NCBI RefSeq assembly: GCF_025698545.1
Contig: NC_068575.1
Span: 57,483,980 to 57,547,979, forward strand
Origin: Gossypium raimondii
Taxonomy: Eukaryota > Streptophyta > Magnoliopsida > Malvales > Malvaceae
Length of the DNA stretch: 64,000 nucleotides
Direction: 5' to 3'
Both the position numbers and the translations under genes were made by a program. Shown here one piece after another: positions 24,171-35,957 of this stretch (position 1 is the stretch's first letter; each line of letters opens with the position of its first letter). A model generated the notes under the pieces. That model did not search any database. It was not told where the DNA came from and saw only the letters and a list, made by a program, of their open reading frames with translations.

Positions 24171-26749
24171 CTTCTTGTTTTTTTTTAAGCTAGTATTACC
24201 GGCTTGTAAGGCTGAAGCCTGAACTAAATTTGGAGTTTAGGACCAATATGTCCAAAATAATATTTGGGCCTCTATTTTCTTTTCCAAAAAGAAAAAGAAA
24301 AAAAAAGAAGTAGCCACAATTCTGATAAATGTTTCGCTCTACTTAGTAAACCACATTTTTATGAATATTTTATGTATTTATGTATAATATTACAAATTAT
24401 GATACTAAGAGTATGATTATGAATAAATTATTATATGTTGTTATAATATTAAATTTAAAATAAGTAGTAAAAAAAGTAGTGGATGTGAAAACATTGAAAT
24501 TTGTTGTGTTAAATTTAAAGAGTAAAAATAGAGATGACATAGAAATAGTAAGTTGCAAGTGGTTACAAATAACTAAAACAGTAAAATTAGAGGTGGGCAT
24601 GGAATTGGTTTGCCCACGGAGTAATTCACTATCAATTTGCCCACGGAGTAATTAACTTATTCATCGAGTTACAACTTCACTCATATGCATAAATTGAAAT
24701 CACTTTCTCCACCAAAATTTTTCTCGAGAAAACTTAGTCACAAACAAAACATAGACATAGTTGGTATACAAGATAAATGCACTAAAAATAAGTTTCTGAA
24801 AATGAAAAAACAAATTCTCTCCCTCAATCGTACATCATTAAATAAGCAATCCTCCTTTTAAATAGACACTCTAAGCTTGCAATCTTTTAATGCAAGTTTT
24901 CATTATTACTTTTATTTATATGAAAGAAAGAAAAAATTATTCATCAATTGAATTTCATGTGTACGAATCATATGTAAAATTTCACTAATTTGGGACATGT
25001 TTAGAAATAGATAGATATATTGTTATAGGAAAAGATAAAATGTAAATACATATAACTATTTTAAGAAAATGGTAGTTTTGTAAGAAGAAAAGTTGACAAT
25101 TTAAAATAAAATAAGAATAATTAAGATTTATTAAATTGTAATCTAGATTAGAGGGAAGTTTAAAAAAAGAAACGTGTAAGTGGAATCCAAGATGAGCATA
25201 AGTTGTGAGCAACTCAATTTTTAGACGTATCTAAACCAAAATATCCTTTTGTGGCCAAATTAAAAACATCCTGAGTAACACCGAAAGCACATTCAAGCAT
25301 CGCTGTTTTATCCAAAAAAACAGAAAATCCTAGTGAAGGGTCCCCGACATAAATGCTCAATTTATTGTATTTGTTTGTTTCCACAACTAAAAGACAACAT
25401 TAATTTTGACTATAAATTGTACACGTTATCTACTTAAATCTTGGTAATTCATATATATTCATGTGTTAATTGTGTTTAAGTATTATATAATCATATAAAG
25501 TTTGTAAAAATGAGGGTAGGTTGCTTTCCAATTAGATTTGGTGTTTTTACATAAATATAAATATTTATATTTGTTTATGCAATTTGACCTCAGTCTATGT
25601 CTAGGGGATCTTATTCAAAGCAATGATCCATTATCTTTCTCAACATATAACTAATGATTTAAGTCCTAATACTCACGGATTTAGTGAACCCACCGTTGTA
25701 CAAATACTAAATTACTCTCCCACTAAGCTTTCCCCTTGAAAGCTTAGTTTTGCAAATCTCTTGATTGCTTACAAAAACAATGCATAAATACACATTCCTA
25801 ACTACAAATTTGTGCTTTCTCTAATTCTCTCGGTTTCTTGGTATCTTTAAACCTAAACAAGACTTAAGCTTATATATTACTTAAGTTTTGTTTACATAAG
25901 AGTCATAATCTAGTCACTTTTTCTATAAACTAAGACTAAAAATTAGCATAAGATAATCTTTTCGTAAGAATCCTGATGTAATTAATGCCTCAACTATAGA
26001 GCGTGACTTTACTTGTTCTGTAAGTAATCTAACTTAATCTGTAAGAAATTAATCTTCAAGTCTTCAATTTCAACTCAATTGGTCTTCATGTTTTGGGCTT
26101 TGCTTGTCCAAATATCGTCCAAATAGATAGTCCGATTCTTATATTCTAAGCAAGTAAGACAATAAAACGGTGTTTAAAGTTAGTCATTATTTTAACCACA
26201 GAAACCTTCTATGCCTTCAAATGTGTCAACAAAATTTGATTTTTTTTGGTAAATAGATCTAATTAGTTAAGAATAATTCTTTTTTATATAAACTTTTATA
26301 CATTTATACTATGTATTCTTTGTATTTGTCATGTACTCATTTCATAAGAAAGAATTACAAATAGTTAGGTCAAAATTTAAGAATATTATTTAAACAGTTG
26401 ATTTGACATTATTAATGATTTTCAGGCATGGACAAAAAGATCGTTTTCATTAGGTTAGCTAATGCTAGAACACTTTTATTTTCTGTCGAATGATGCAATG
26501 GAACTCACTCTACTAGAATTTGTGATGCTTTTTTTTTTTTAAGTTTCATTTGTAATTTCTTTCCTTTTATTAGAAAAACCTTATTTTCTATCAACTAAAA
26601 TAATATATAAAAACGAAAAAAAATAATAAAATTCATCTATCAATGAGATGACTCAATTTTATCTTTTATAAAATAATAGTGTGATTAATACATACGTACG
26701 TGCATATGAAATGTCAAATTTATTTTGTCAAAGAAATATATATTAATTT
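24171..26749. other. AT-rich intergenic stretch, no gene
   Basis: No supported gene. A short direct duplication, TTTGCCCACGGAGTAATT at 24609-24626 and 24636-24653, lies near 24.6 kb. 25600-26150 may be an old LTR fragment but no ends are visible. The last bases, GAAAA at 26750-26754, are the left target-site duplication of the following element. Confidence 0.5.
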
Positions 26750-26754
26750 GAAAA

Positions 26755-27574
26755 TGTCAAGAAAGTTGTTGCTCATTCCATGTTGTATTATAACCAAATT
26801 GTTTCTATGCTTACATCATCAATTTGGGTTTTGAATATGTTTTGTTTGTACTGAGTTCGATCTACTTGAATGTGACATATTTGACAAAACTAAAAGCATG
26901 GTTCGACTAGTGTGTTAAGACTCTCAACCTATTTGCTTGGGGTGATTGGATAAGTATAGAAATATTATTATTAAAATGTTATTTTTTAGAGAGAAATATT
27001 ATATATTTATTCAAGAAAGTTTTGGAGCAATTAGGAGATTGATTTATTAAGACTTTTATGTGATAAATACTCAGGATAATTAATAGAATAGTTTCAAATT
27101 TTAACTAGGAGTTCAAAGCTTATCAAAACATTATTGATTGACTACTTGAAGGTGACTATAAATAGGTTGTTTTCTGTCACACATCAAGAGTAGTTTTGAA
27201 GTGTCTTTGTCGACAGCTTTGTTGTGTTCTTGTGGTTATTTTGTGACACTCTCTTAAGTATTCTTTAAAGAGTTTATTGATTGTACTGTGAGTCACTTGA
27301 GTGAATGATTTGTGACAATTGGGGTCGTTGTCAGGGTTGCAATTTATTTTTGGTGTAATGGTAGATTGAGCTTAAGCCAATAAGTGATCTAGACGATTAT
27401 TGAATAAAATCATTCACTGGGCGAGACTCCGTAGACGTAGAATCGTTGTGTCTGAATTGCATTAACAAAGATCAGTTGTATTGATTATTTTTTGCTCTTA
27501 TTTTTACGTTGTATGTTTCTGTTCTAACTGTCATTACAACGAATGTTAAGCAAAGTTGATTTATCATTTCCACA
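26755..27574 (+). repeat. 5' LTR of SIRE-like element
   Basis: Begins TGTCAAGAAAGTTGTTG and ends TTTCCACA. Alignable over its length to 32153-32914, for example the shared GACTTTTATGTGATAAATAC. A TATA-like CTATAAATAGG lies near 27155. Confidence 0.85.
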
Positions 27575-27626
27575 GACTAATTATTTTTCAATTGGTATTA
27601 GAGAAGGTTCAAAAGTTATTCGAATG

Positions 27627-28051
27627 TGTTAAGTATGACTCCTATTTTTAGTCAAATTTGAAAAATAATCTTTTAGTTAAACTCTGTTTATTTATTTCAG
27701 TCAAACACTGATTAGTTTAGATTATTTTATTATTATTTGACATATGAATTTAGCCTATAAATAGGCTCTTGTACAACCTTAGAAAACACACCCATTAGAT
27801 TAGAACTCATAACACATTCAGAGAATTTTGTGTTTACGTTTTGAGGGTTCTTTGTTTTTTCGAGTTTCGGGGTTAGTTTTATCTCCATCTTTTATACTCT
27901 TCGTTCTTTTGCCATTATAGTAAAATTATCTTTGCCCGTGATTTTTTATCCTCTTTGGAGGGGTTTTTCCACGTTAAATTTATGTGTTCATCTTCTCAAT
28001 TTCTTCTGCTATTTTTACTTGTTTGTTGCTTAATCGGGTCGATCCCTAACG
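27627..28051 (+). repeat. 5' LTR of the gag-protease element
   Basis: Starts TGTTAAGTATGACTCC and ends CCCTAACG, where the 3' copy has CCCTAACA. A TATA-like CCTATAAATAGG lies near 27753, and a hairpin-forming motif near 27935-27976 is shared with other copia LTRs in the window. Confidence 0.88.
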
Positions 28052-28053
28052 AG

Positions 28054-28065
28054 TGGTATCAGAGC
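28054..28065 (+). other. Primer binding site (initiator tRNA-Met)
   Basis: TGGTATCAGAGC two bases after the 5' LTR is the standard copia minus-strand primer site. Confidence 0.9.
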
Positions 28066-28132
28066 TAGTTCAATTTTCGTAGATCAGCCCATTCAGATAT
28101 CGCAACAACAAGATTTGAAATTGAGAAGTTCG

Positions 28133-29311
28133 ATGGGTGAGACAAATTTCAATCTGTGGCAAGTTCGGATGATGGCAATTCTAGTTCAATCCGGTTTGAA
28201 AAAGGTTGTTACCGGGAAAAAGCTTGAGAATCTAAATAAAACAGAATGGGAAGAGCTTGATGAAAAGGCATTGTCTGTAATCCAGTTGTGCCTCGCGAAT
28301 ACGGTATTGCAGGAGGTATTGATGGAGAATACCTCATCCGCCTTGTGGAAAAGGTTAGAAACTCTTTATGCGACTAAGTCTTTGGCTAACCGTTTAGTGT
28401 TGAAACAACGTCTATTTACGTTTCGCATGAACAGAGGTGAGCTTCTTAGAGATCACATCAGTCAATTCATTACTCTTTTAAATGATTTAAAGAATGTTGA
28501 GGTTCATATTGATGATGGAGATCAAGCTATGCTATTATTGTACTCTTTACCCCCTTCATACAAGTCTTTCAGGGAGACCCTGATTTATGGCAGAGACAAA
28601 ATCTCGTTCGAAGATGTGAAGGGTCATTTGTTGAGTAAAGACAAACTTGACAATGAGCTTCATTTGGATAGCAAGGTAGATAGGCAAGCTTCCGTTTTGG
28701 TAGCATCAAAGAAACGAGACAAAAGGTGTCGCTATTGTAAAAAGTTAGGTCACGTCAAAGCAGATTGTTATAAACTGCAAAATAAAAAAGCTGCTGAGAG
28801 TAACGAGGAAGATGTAGCTAGTGCTAATTTGGCCGATGAAAGCGGTGATGATTTCTTGTTAGTGTCAACGAGTGATAACTCCAAGCTCACGTCTGAGTGG
28901 ATCCTAGATTCGGGATGTTCTTTCCATATGTGTCCCAATAGAGAATGGTTCTCCACATATAGTTCGGTTGAAGGTGGAGTTGTGCGCATGGGAAACGATT
29001 CATCTAGTAAGGTAATTGGTATTGGTACTGTTAAAATTAGGATACATGATTGGACGATTAGGACACTCTCAGATGTCAGGTATATACCTGATTTACGAAA
29101 GAAACTCATCTCCTTAAGTATTTTAGACTTGAAAGGATGCAGAATCAACATCGAGTCAAGCGGTATTAAAGTATCTCGTGGAGCTCTCGTTTTGTTAAAA
29201 GGTAAAAGAACAGGCAGTCTTTATATTCTGGAAAGTTCTACAGTGACCGGTGAAATTGGACGTCCCTCGTCCGTTACAGAGTCGAAGTCAACTCGTTTGG
29301 AGCGGAGGTAA
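28133..29311 (+). CDS. Copia gag with zinc knuckle and aspartic protease, truncated polyprotein
   Basis: From the ATG at 28133 the frame gives 392 residues. The first part is a UBN2-type gag (NFNLWQVRMMAILVQSG, RLETLYATKSLANRLVLKQR). A CCHC knuckle CRYCKKLGHVKADC lies near 28729-28770, and the protease active-site region WILDSGCSFHMCP near 28900. The start of the gag-pre-integrase domain follows before a stop at 29309. Upstream, the usual TRFEIEKFDG opening is readable at about 28105 but lies out of frame by one base and lacks its ATG, so the present start is internal to the family's N-terminus. After the stop, worn pre-integrase sequence (LDAGFEKLGHCV near 29380) continues briefly. The product could be packaged or supplied only with help from a complete relative. 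Confidence 0.82.
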   Translation: MGETNFNLWQVRMMAILVQSGLKKVVTGKKLENLNKTEWEELDEKALSVIQLCLANTVLQEVLMENTSSALWKRLETLYATKSLANRLVLKQRLFTFRMNRGELLRDHISQFITLLNDLKNVEVHIDDGDQAMLLLYSLPPSYKSFRETLIYGRDKISFEDVKGHLLSKDKLDNELHLDSKVDRQASVLVASKKRDKRCRYCKKLGHVKADCYKLQNKKAAESNEEDVASANLADESGDDFLLVSTSDNSKLTSEWILDSGCSFHMCPNREWFSTYSSVEGGVVRMGNDSSSKVIGIGTVKIRIHDWTIRTLSDVRYIPDLRKKLISLSILDLKGCRINIESSGIKVSRGALVLLKGKRTGSLYILESSTVTGEIGRPSSVTESKSTRLERR

Positions 29312-29575
29312 CTTGGTCATAGGAGGGAAAATGTATGACCGTTTCGTTGAAGAGAGGTTCTCTTTTGGATGCAGGTTTTGAAAAGTTAGGGCACTGTGTT
29401 CGTGAAAATTAGACCTAGGTTAGTTTTGATTTGGCAGTGTACAAGTCGAAGGCTAGAAGTCTTCCAGTTTCTAAGCACAAATTCGACTCAGTTAATTCCC
29501 TGCATAGTTCAAGATAGGCTCGTGGCGGGCTTTGGCAAAGATGGCGTTGTAGAAATATAAGTCAAGGTGGAGATT

Positions 29576-30002
29576 TGTTAAGTATGACTCCTATTTTCAG
29601 TCAAATTTGAAAAATAATCTTTTAGTTAAACTCTGTTTATTTATTTCAGTCAAACACTGATTACTTTAGATTATTTTATTATTATTTGACATATGAATTT
29701 AGCCTATAAATAGGCTCTTGTACAACCTTAGAAAACACACCCATTAGATTAGAACTCATAACACATTCAGAGAATTTTGTGTTTACGTTTTGAGGGTTCT
29801 TTGTTTTTTCGGGTTTTCGGGGTTTAGTTTTATCTCCATCTTTTGTACTTTTCGTTCTTTTGCTATTATAGTAAAATTATCTTTGCCCGTGGTTTTTTAT
29901 CCTCTTTGGAGGGGTTTTTCCACGTTAAATTTGTGTGTTCATCTTCTCAATTTCTTCTGCTATTTTTACTTGTTTGTTGCTTAATCGGGTCGATCCCTAA
30001 CA
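29576..30002 (+). repeat. 3' LTR of the gag-protease element
   Basis: Nearly identical to 27627-28051; begins TGTTAAGTATG and ends CCCTAACA. Differences seen by eye include two short indels near 29810-29822 and single-base changes near 29599, 29664, 29847, 29873, 29892 and 29932. Confidence 0.9.
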
Positions 30003-30027
30003 GAAGGTAATCCTTTGTTTGATTTGT

Positions 30028-31733
30028 GACCATGGAAACCATGAAGGAAGGTAGTTTGATTACTCGAACCTCATTACTACTTGGTTTAGCAAATGATGCT
30101 TATTAGAAAGCTCATACGAGAGCTTTCATTATGTCTGTCAATGAAGCAGATTGGGAAGCTATTGAAGATAAGTGGACTCGACCCATTGTAACTATTTTTT
30201 TATGGCACCATACCCCCTAAAGAAAGAAGCAAATACATTGACGCAAAAAGAAGGGCTTCTCATGGAAATTCAGAAGCCCTAAATGTCATTTTCAGTGGAG
30301 TTGACCTGAACCAACTTAAAGTCATTTCTATATGTGAGTATGCTAAGGAAGGATAAACAATCTTGAAAAACCAACATGAAGGAAATGATGTCGTACACAT
30401 GTCAAAACTTTAGATTTTAACAATCAAGTTAAAAATTTTGAAAATATTTGAAAATGAAAATATCTCTGAGTTTTATGCAAGATTATATAAAATTGGTACA
30501 CAAAGTGTTGAGATCTTTACCATAACAATTTTCCATTAAAGTCACAACAGTAGAGGAGGCCAAAGATATTACCGCTCTCAAGATGGATGAGTTAATAGAC
30601 TCACTCCAAACATTTGAGTTGAATATAAATGAAGCAAAACATGACAAGTTGAGTTTGCCAAAGAACATAGTATCCAATGCTCAAAAGACTATCCCAGTAG
30701 TGAAACAGATAGTGGAGGACATTGATGAGATTAAAAAGCAATTAGCCTTGCTCACAAAAAGCATGAAGAGGTTCGCTAAAAAAGGAACTAAAGTAGATAT
30801 CAGTGAGACAATGAAGAAGGGTGTTCTACGTTATGAATGCAAGGGATTTGGTCACTTATAATCAGAATGTGCTAATACTAACGAGAAGTCACTCACAGTC
30901 ACTTGGAGTGATGAATAAAGTTCTGATGTAGGTGAAGATGTGAGCAAATATGTTGCTTTTACTACTACTATTCCAAACCGTATCCCAACAGATTCTGAAG
31001 ATTCGGATAATGTTGATATTCCTTTTAAATCTTTGAAGGATGCTTATAGCTATATGTTAAAGAAAATAGAGATATTGTGCCAATTGAATGATTCCTTAAG
31101 GGAAGAAATTATTCTCTTTAAAGGAGAAAAAGAAAAGCTCAAAATTGTGGTCCAAGAAAAGAATCTTGATTATGAAAAGGTTGTTTTGAAGAAGTTTGGA
31201 GGCCAAAGTGAGAATCTTAATGAAATTTTGACTTTAAAGAGAATTGAACCAAGCCATAAAGGACTTGCTTACATAAATAAAGGTAAGAAACTTATTGCTC
31301 TTTCAATTTTTGTTAAAGCTAAATATGGGGGTTCTTCTTTTCTTCATGAGGCAGAGAATAAAAACTTTAGAAAGATTGTATGTCATTATTGTGGGAAAGA
31401 TGGGCATATTATACCCCAGTGTTATAGAATTATGCAAGATTAGAAGAAGTTCAACTTAGCTACAAAACTTTTTAGAATAATGAATGGAACAAGAAAACCA
31501 CATCATAGGCAGATTTGGGTAATGAAGGATCAAACACATTTGAGTAATGAAGATCAACATTTAATTGATGCTCATGTGAAACACGAGGTTGCAACTCATG
31601 ATGACCATGTTAAAGATTTATCGAGGATTGGAGAAATATCACCTAAGTTTTGTGGAAAAGACTATGTTGTTCCACAAGCTACAACTCATCTTGTTGATAA
31701 AGTAGCATTTGATCTCATCCCCTCTAAATAACA
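30028..31733 (+). pseudogene. SIRE-like copia gag, broken by stops and frameshifts
   Basis: Fragments of one gag protein appear in order: METMKEGSLITRTSLLLGLA from 30030, AFIMSVNEADWEAIEDKW near 30125, a helical part MDELIDSLQTFELNINEAKH from 30583, a decayed knuckle YECKGFGHL, stop, SECAN (30830-30875), VTWSDE, a charged coiled segment (30940-31300), and a second CCHC knuckle CHYCGKDGHIIPQC near 31381-31422. Two knuckles with an acidic DSED linker are typical of SIRE/Maximus copia gag. Stops are numerous in 30100-30500. It belongs to the element at 26755-32914 and continues after the nested insertion. Confidence 0.8.
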
Positions 31734-32152
31734 TTAAAGAAGCTAATAGGGGATAAATAGGGTAAGGGGGAGTAAGAATGTTGATTTCGTGATTTTGTCT
31801 ACTTTGATTTCACTTATGATTACACTTTTGGCATTTTTGCCAAAAAGGGGCAGAATATGATAGCAACAAATTAAATGTTTTCTTCTTGATTGTGGTTGCT
31901 ACTTTTTCTCTTTGTCAAAGGGAGAATTGATGTTGATTTTTTTAAATGATATTTTTTTACTGCATATTTATGACATTAGTGCATGTTTAATTAATTATGT
32001 GATGAACAAGTATATTGATAGGGAGAGTGTGCAGTCAAGCGTGGATCTATCTTTTAGGGGGAGACATATTCTAATGGTCTTGCTATGTGGTTTATTTGGA
32101 TTGTGGGTTAACCATTTGCTGCATGGTTTTGTCAAAATGCCTTGAGGGAGAT

Positions 32153-32914
32153 TGTTGGGAAAGTTGTTGTTCATGTTGTGCCTTGGGCCTTGAATAAGTT
32201 GCGTTTATGCTGAGTTTGATCCACTTGGATGTGGCATATTTGACAAAACTAGAAGCATGGGTCGGCTAGGGTGCTAAGACTCCTAACCGAATTGCTTGGG
32301 GTGATTAGATAAGCATGGAAGTCTTAATATGTAATTTTTTAGAGATAATTATTATATTTATTCAAGAGAGTTTTGGAGCAGTTGGAAGATTGATTTATTA
32401 AGACTTTTATGTGATAAATACTCAAGATAATTAACGGAATAAAATAGGAGTTTAAAGTCTATCAAAATATTTTTGATTAACCACATGAAGAGGTCTATAA
32501 ATAGGTTGTTTTGTGTTGCACACCAAGAGTAGTTTTGGAGTGTCTTTTTCAACAACTTTGTTATGTTCTTGTGGTTATTTTGCGGCACTCTTTTAGGTAT
32601 TCTTTGGAGAGTTTATTGAATGTATTATAAGATATTTGAGTGAGTGATTTGTGACAATCAAGGTCAGTATTGGGGTTGCAATTAGTTCTTTATGTAAGGG
32701 TAGATTGAACTTAAGTCAATAGGTTATTTCGACGATTGTTGAATAAAATTATTCGTTGGGTGAGGCTTAATAGACGTAGGATCATTATGTCTGAACTACG
32801 TTAACAAATATTAGTTTTGTCAATTCTTTTCCACTCTTAATTTTTATGCTGTCTATTTTCATTTTAACTGTCGTTACAACAAACGTTAAGCAAAGTTGAT
32901 TTATCATATTTGCA
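32153..32914 (+). repeat. 3' LTR of SIRE-like element
   Basis: Begins TGTTGGGAAAGTTGTTG and ends ATATTTGCA, followed by the GAAAA duplication. It matches the 5' LTR but with many substitutions and some indels. Confidence 0.85.
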
Positions 32915-32919
32915 GAAAA

Positions 32920-34787
32920 TATATATATATGGAAGAGGAAAATAATGGCAATTATTATGAATTGTAAAAAAAAAAAAAAAAGCTTGTTTTCATGATAGCC
33001 GTCGCTTAATATGGGTGTCTTGGAAATATTATATGAAAATCAATCTCTTTCTAGGACAAAAAAAAAAGTAATGACAATAACGTTTGGATGGGAATTGGTT
33101 ACAATGAAGTCAATTCCATGTGAGTGGCTGCACTGAACACCCTTTGTCAATGTGTCTAATATTTGGTTCATTTTGGTGGAGCCGTTAACATTTTCATTTT
33201 TCTAAAAGCATACCTCTCCAAATATATGATGAAATTTAGAGAAAATAATACGTTTTTGTATCTATACTAACTCGAATGTGGATAAAAATAGGTGAATGAA
33301 TATGCAGATTTGGGTAGTTCTCTGTTACTAAAATTTATCCAAATGTAGGCCCTTCTTCTTCTTCTTCTTCTTCTTCTTCTTCTTCTTCTTCTTCTTTTTG
33401 GGGGAGAATTTGGTATGTCTCCTTTACAAGTTTAGGTACATTGAATACCTAACAAGAGTTCAAAGTGTAGTGATTTGGAATTGACTTACAGCATGCCATC
33501 CCCCTACTAAATACTGTTAGTTCATCCATTGTAGCTCTATTCGTTATGTTTGGAGATTGCTTACCCTATTTTCTAAATAAGTTTATGAGATTGGAGATTG
33601 CATGCATGAACTTCAGGAGGACTTCTTTAAAATTTTGGGTCACTTTTATTGCGTAGGAAGCTTAACTACAGAAAGATGTTAATAAGAGATAGTAATTCAT
33701 TTGATTGAAATAAATAAAGTTGTAATAGGATTGAATTGAATTTAAGTAATACAAATTTTATATATTTTGTCACTTTTGTATTTATTTTTTTAGATAAATT
33801 TAGTCATTAAACTTTCAAAAAAAGTCAAATAAGTTTTTTTGTAACGGAACTGTTAACTAAAACATTAAATTGCTAACAATGTTGGCATGGTAATCTGCGT
33901 GGTAGTTCACATGTGTTAACTAAAACATTATTTGTCTTATATGTCACGTGATAATTTAAAATTATAAAAATATTCAAAAAATAGCATGGACTACACATGG
34001 ATTACTATGTAGGTTATCATATATTTTAATCAATGTTTCGGTTAAAAATAACAATTTAACTCTTTCTAAAAATTGAGAATCAAATTTAACAAAATAAAAA
34101 TATAAATATTAAAAACTAAATTTATCATTATGTCAAAACAGAAAAACCCAAACATATTCCATCAAATCTCCTTTACTTAAAATTTGAGCTATATATAATA
34201 AAAGAAGTAAGTAAGACAAGATTTGGGATTAATTGGGTATAATTTATATTTTTAAAAATTAAAAGGATTATATTCGAGAGTTTTAAAAATTTAGATCACT
34301 TTGTCATTGGCTCTTAATCATTGATGACCCCTGGTTGGTGACCTAACACGTGACATAATCCTTGCAAACAATTACGAACTTGCTAACTAATCTACCAAAA
34401 AGACTACAACATCAACACATGATATTTGGTTTTCATATTTTCCGAATCATTTCTCAACACATCCAAATTAAGTTGCTCAATTTAATAAAAAAAATATATT
34501 TTTGTTTCACATTTTCGAACATATTGGAGAATTAAATGGGAATTAAAATATGGTAGAAATTACAATAGTTGTGTATAAAACAAAGGCATGGCATGAGATA
34601 ATAGAGTGAAATCCTAAAATGGCAATGAAAACCTTAACAAAGTTTTTAACTACTTTTACAACACAATCATTTTCTTGACTTCCCCTACTAATGTTATCTA
34701 TGCACACATGACAATAATATTCTTCCAACTCTTTCAATCCATTTACATCCCTTGATTTTTCCTTTTTTCGGTTTTTAATCTTCAATT
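32920..34787. other. AT-rich intergenic stretch with a possible MITE
   Basis: No gene. It contains the (CTT)15 microsatellite at 33352-33396 and a roughly 380-bp section, about 33760-34140, whose two ends are partly self-complementary (GATAAATTTAGT at the left, the same phrase on the other strand at the right), suggestive of a degenerate miniature inverted-repeat element. No target-site duplication was found. The last 200 bases would include the NAC gene's 3' untranslated region. Confidence 0.4.
33352..33396. repeat. (CTT)15 microsatellite
   Basis: Fifteen perfect CTT units followed by a short T and G run. Likely length-polymorphic. Confidence 0.97.
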
Positions 34788-35957
34788 TTAGTAACCCCAG
34801 AAGTAACCCAGGTCTATTGCTCCTGCAGAACATGCAGGAAGTTGAATCATTTCAGGGTTGGACACGGCTGAATCCTGGGAAAACTCTAGTTTCAGATTCT
34901 GCTTCGGCCGCCCTCCTTGGCTTTGGATTAATGTCTTTAATAAGGACGGTTCTTGAATCCAAAAACAATCCGGGTACTGCAAGTTTCCCATGTTCGACTT
35001 GATTTGGTTGGTGGTGTAGGAAGCCTTTTGAAGAGAATTCACAGAGGATGATGAACAAGGTACAAGGGAAGTGTCGAAGCTGTCCATCATTTCTTCCACT
35101 GCTTTACGGTCTTCTATCGGATCGGAGAAGCAGGTCACGTTTGACGTCTCGCCGGCGCCCACCACGGTTCTTGTTTCGCTGGTGTGCGGTGAGGGATCCA
35201 TTAGTGGAGGCAAACCTGAAATATGTACCTTTTTGCCATTGGGACTCTTTTGGAATACTCTACAAATAACCCACTCGTTCTGCAAAAAGGAAACAAGAAT
35301 CAATTAACCATGGAAAGGACAACAGTAACATCATCATATTGTAGCCATTAGGAAAAGGAAACAGAGGAAAACAGAGACATGATTTGTTCTACAACCTTGG
35401 CTGTTTTGGGAAGATTGTAAACGGAATACTGGCCTTCTAAACGAAATTCATGCATGACCCAATTGGTCTTTTGACCTTTGGGTGCTCTCCCTTTGTAGAA
35501 AACCAAAGTTTTCTTCATCCCAACAAGTGATTTCCCCTTGAATATCTCTTTATCTTTGCCCGTGGCTTTCCAATAACCGGCATCCGTTGCCCTGTTTGTT
35601 CTCAAACCAGTCGGGTATTTCCGGTCCCTAACACAGAAGAAGTACCATTCCTTTTCACCCATTTTGGCTCTCCCTTTCATTTCAACATACATATAGCAAT
35701 CAAAATCTATATTCAAAAATCACCTTCCAAGTAAACAAAAACAGAGAGAATAACAAGTTTCGAAACTTACAAGGCAAATCCCAAGGTTCACACTTGTTCA
35801 AATCAACCTCACCAATGGCGATAGCAGAGAAGAAGCTGTCAACAACTTTCTTGGAGAGATAGTGTGTTATCAGCTCTTCATCTGTGGGGTGGAATCGAAA
35901 TCCTGGAGGCAGTTCCATTTGTTCATCTTCGTTCCTAAAGCTAGAAACGTTTTCCAT
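34788..35957 (-). CDS. NAC transcription factor, NAC100/NAC079/ORE1 clade
   Basis: Three minus-strand exons, 35957-35771, 35673-35396 and 35279-34788, join in frame to 318 residues. The NAC domain is complete: subdomain [20 protein letters not shown] (from residue 16), [39 protein letters not shown] with [37 protein letters not shown], and [13 protein letters not shown]. The start ATG at 35957 gives [20 protein letters not shown], typical of this clade. The tail is serine-rich, carries the miR164-site peptide NVTCFSDP and ends in the aromatic DLGYFWGY, consistent with an activation region. Members are nuclear DNA-binding regulators of senescence, lateral organ growth and stress. Intron positions match the classic NAC pattern. 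The exon 2 donor is GTTGTAG, slightly unusual. Confidence 0.95.
35123..35143 (-). promoter_or_regulatory. miR164 target site in NAC exon 3
   Basis: On the transcribed (minus) strand the site reads AAACGTGACCTGCTTCTCCG after one further C. Against miR164 from memory, pairing is perfect over miRNA positions 2-12 and 14-18, with mismatches at position 1, at 13 and at the three 3' bases. The site sits where miR164-regulated NAC genes carry it, after the NAC domain. It predicts cleavage of the mRNA near 35133-35134. Confidence 0.85.

Larger units (their letters stand above)
27627..30002 (+). mobile_element. Young 2.4 kb gag-protease-only copia element (TR-GAG-like), nested
   Basis: Near-identical LTRs, 27627-28051 and 29576-30002, frame a 1.5 kb interior. 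The primer site TGGTATCAGAGC (28054) directly follows the 5' LTR and matches the 3' end of initiator methionine tRNA; a purine-rich AAGGTGGAGATT ends at 29575. Flanks are GAATG (27622-27626) and GAAGG (30003-30007), four of five alike. The interior encodes gag, a zinc knuckle and an aspartic protease only; integrase and reverse transcriptase are missing. By eye the two LTRs differ at about ten positions, so insertion is recent compared with its host element. Non-autonomous elements of this layout have been described in plants as TR-GAG. Confidence 0.88.
26755..32914 (+). mobile_element. SIRE/Maximus-like copia element lacking pol
   Basis: Two related LTRs, 26755-27574 and 32153-32914, flanked by GAAAA on both sides (26750-26754 and 32915-32919). 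A degenerate initiator-methionine primer site TGGTATTAGAG begins at 27593, and a purine tract GAGGGAGAT precedes the 3' LTR. The internal region holds only gag-like sequence (30028-31733) and non-coding DNA; integrase, reverse transcriptase and RNase H are absent, so the element is non-autonomous or deleted. The LTRs differ at many positions and by indels, so it is old. A younger copia element (27627-30002) sits between its primer site and gag. Confidence 0.85.

Noticed and set aside
32358..32588. 76-residue minus-strand frame
   Set aside because: Antisense to the 3' LTR of the SIRE-like element; chance frame.
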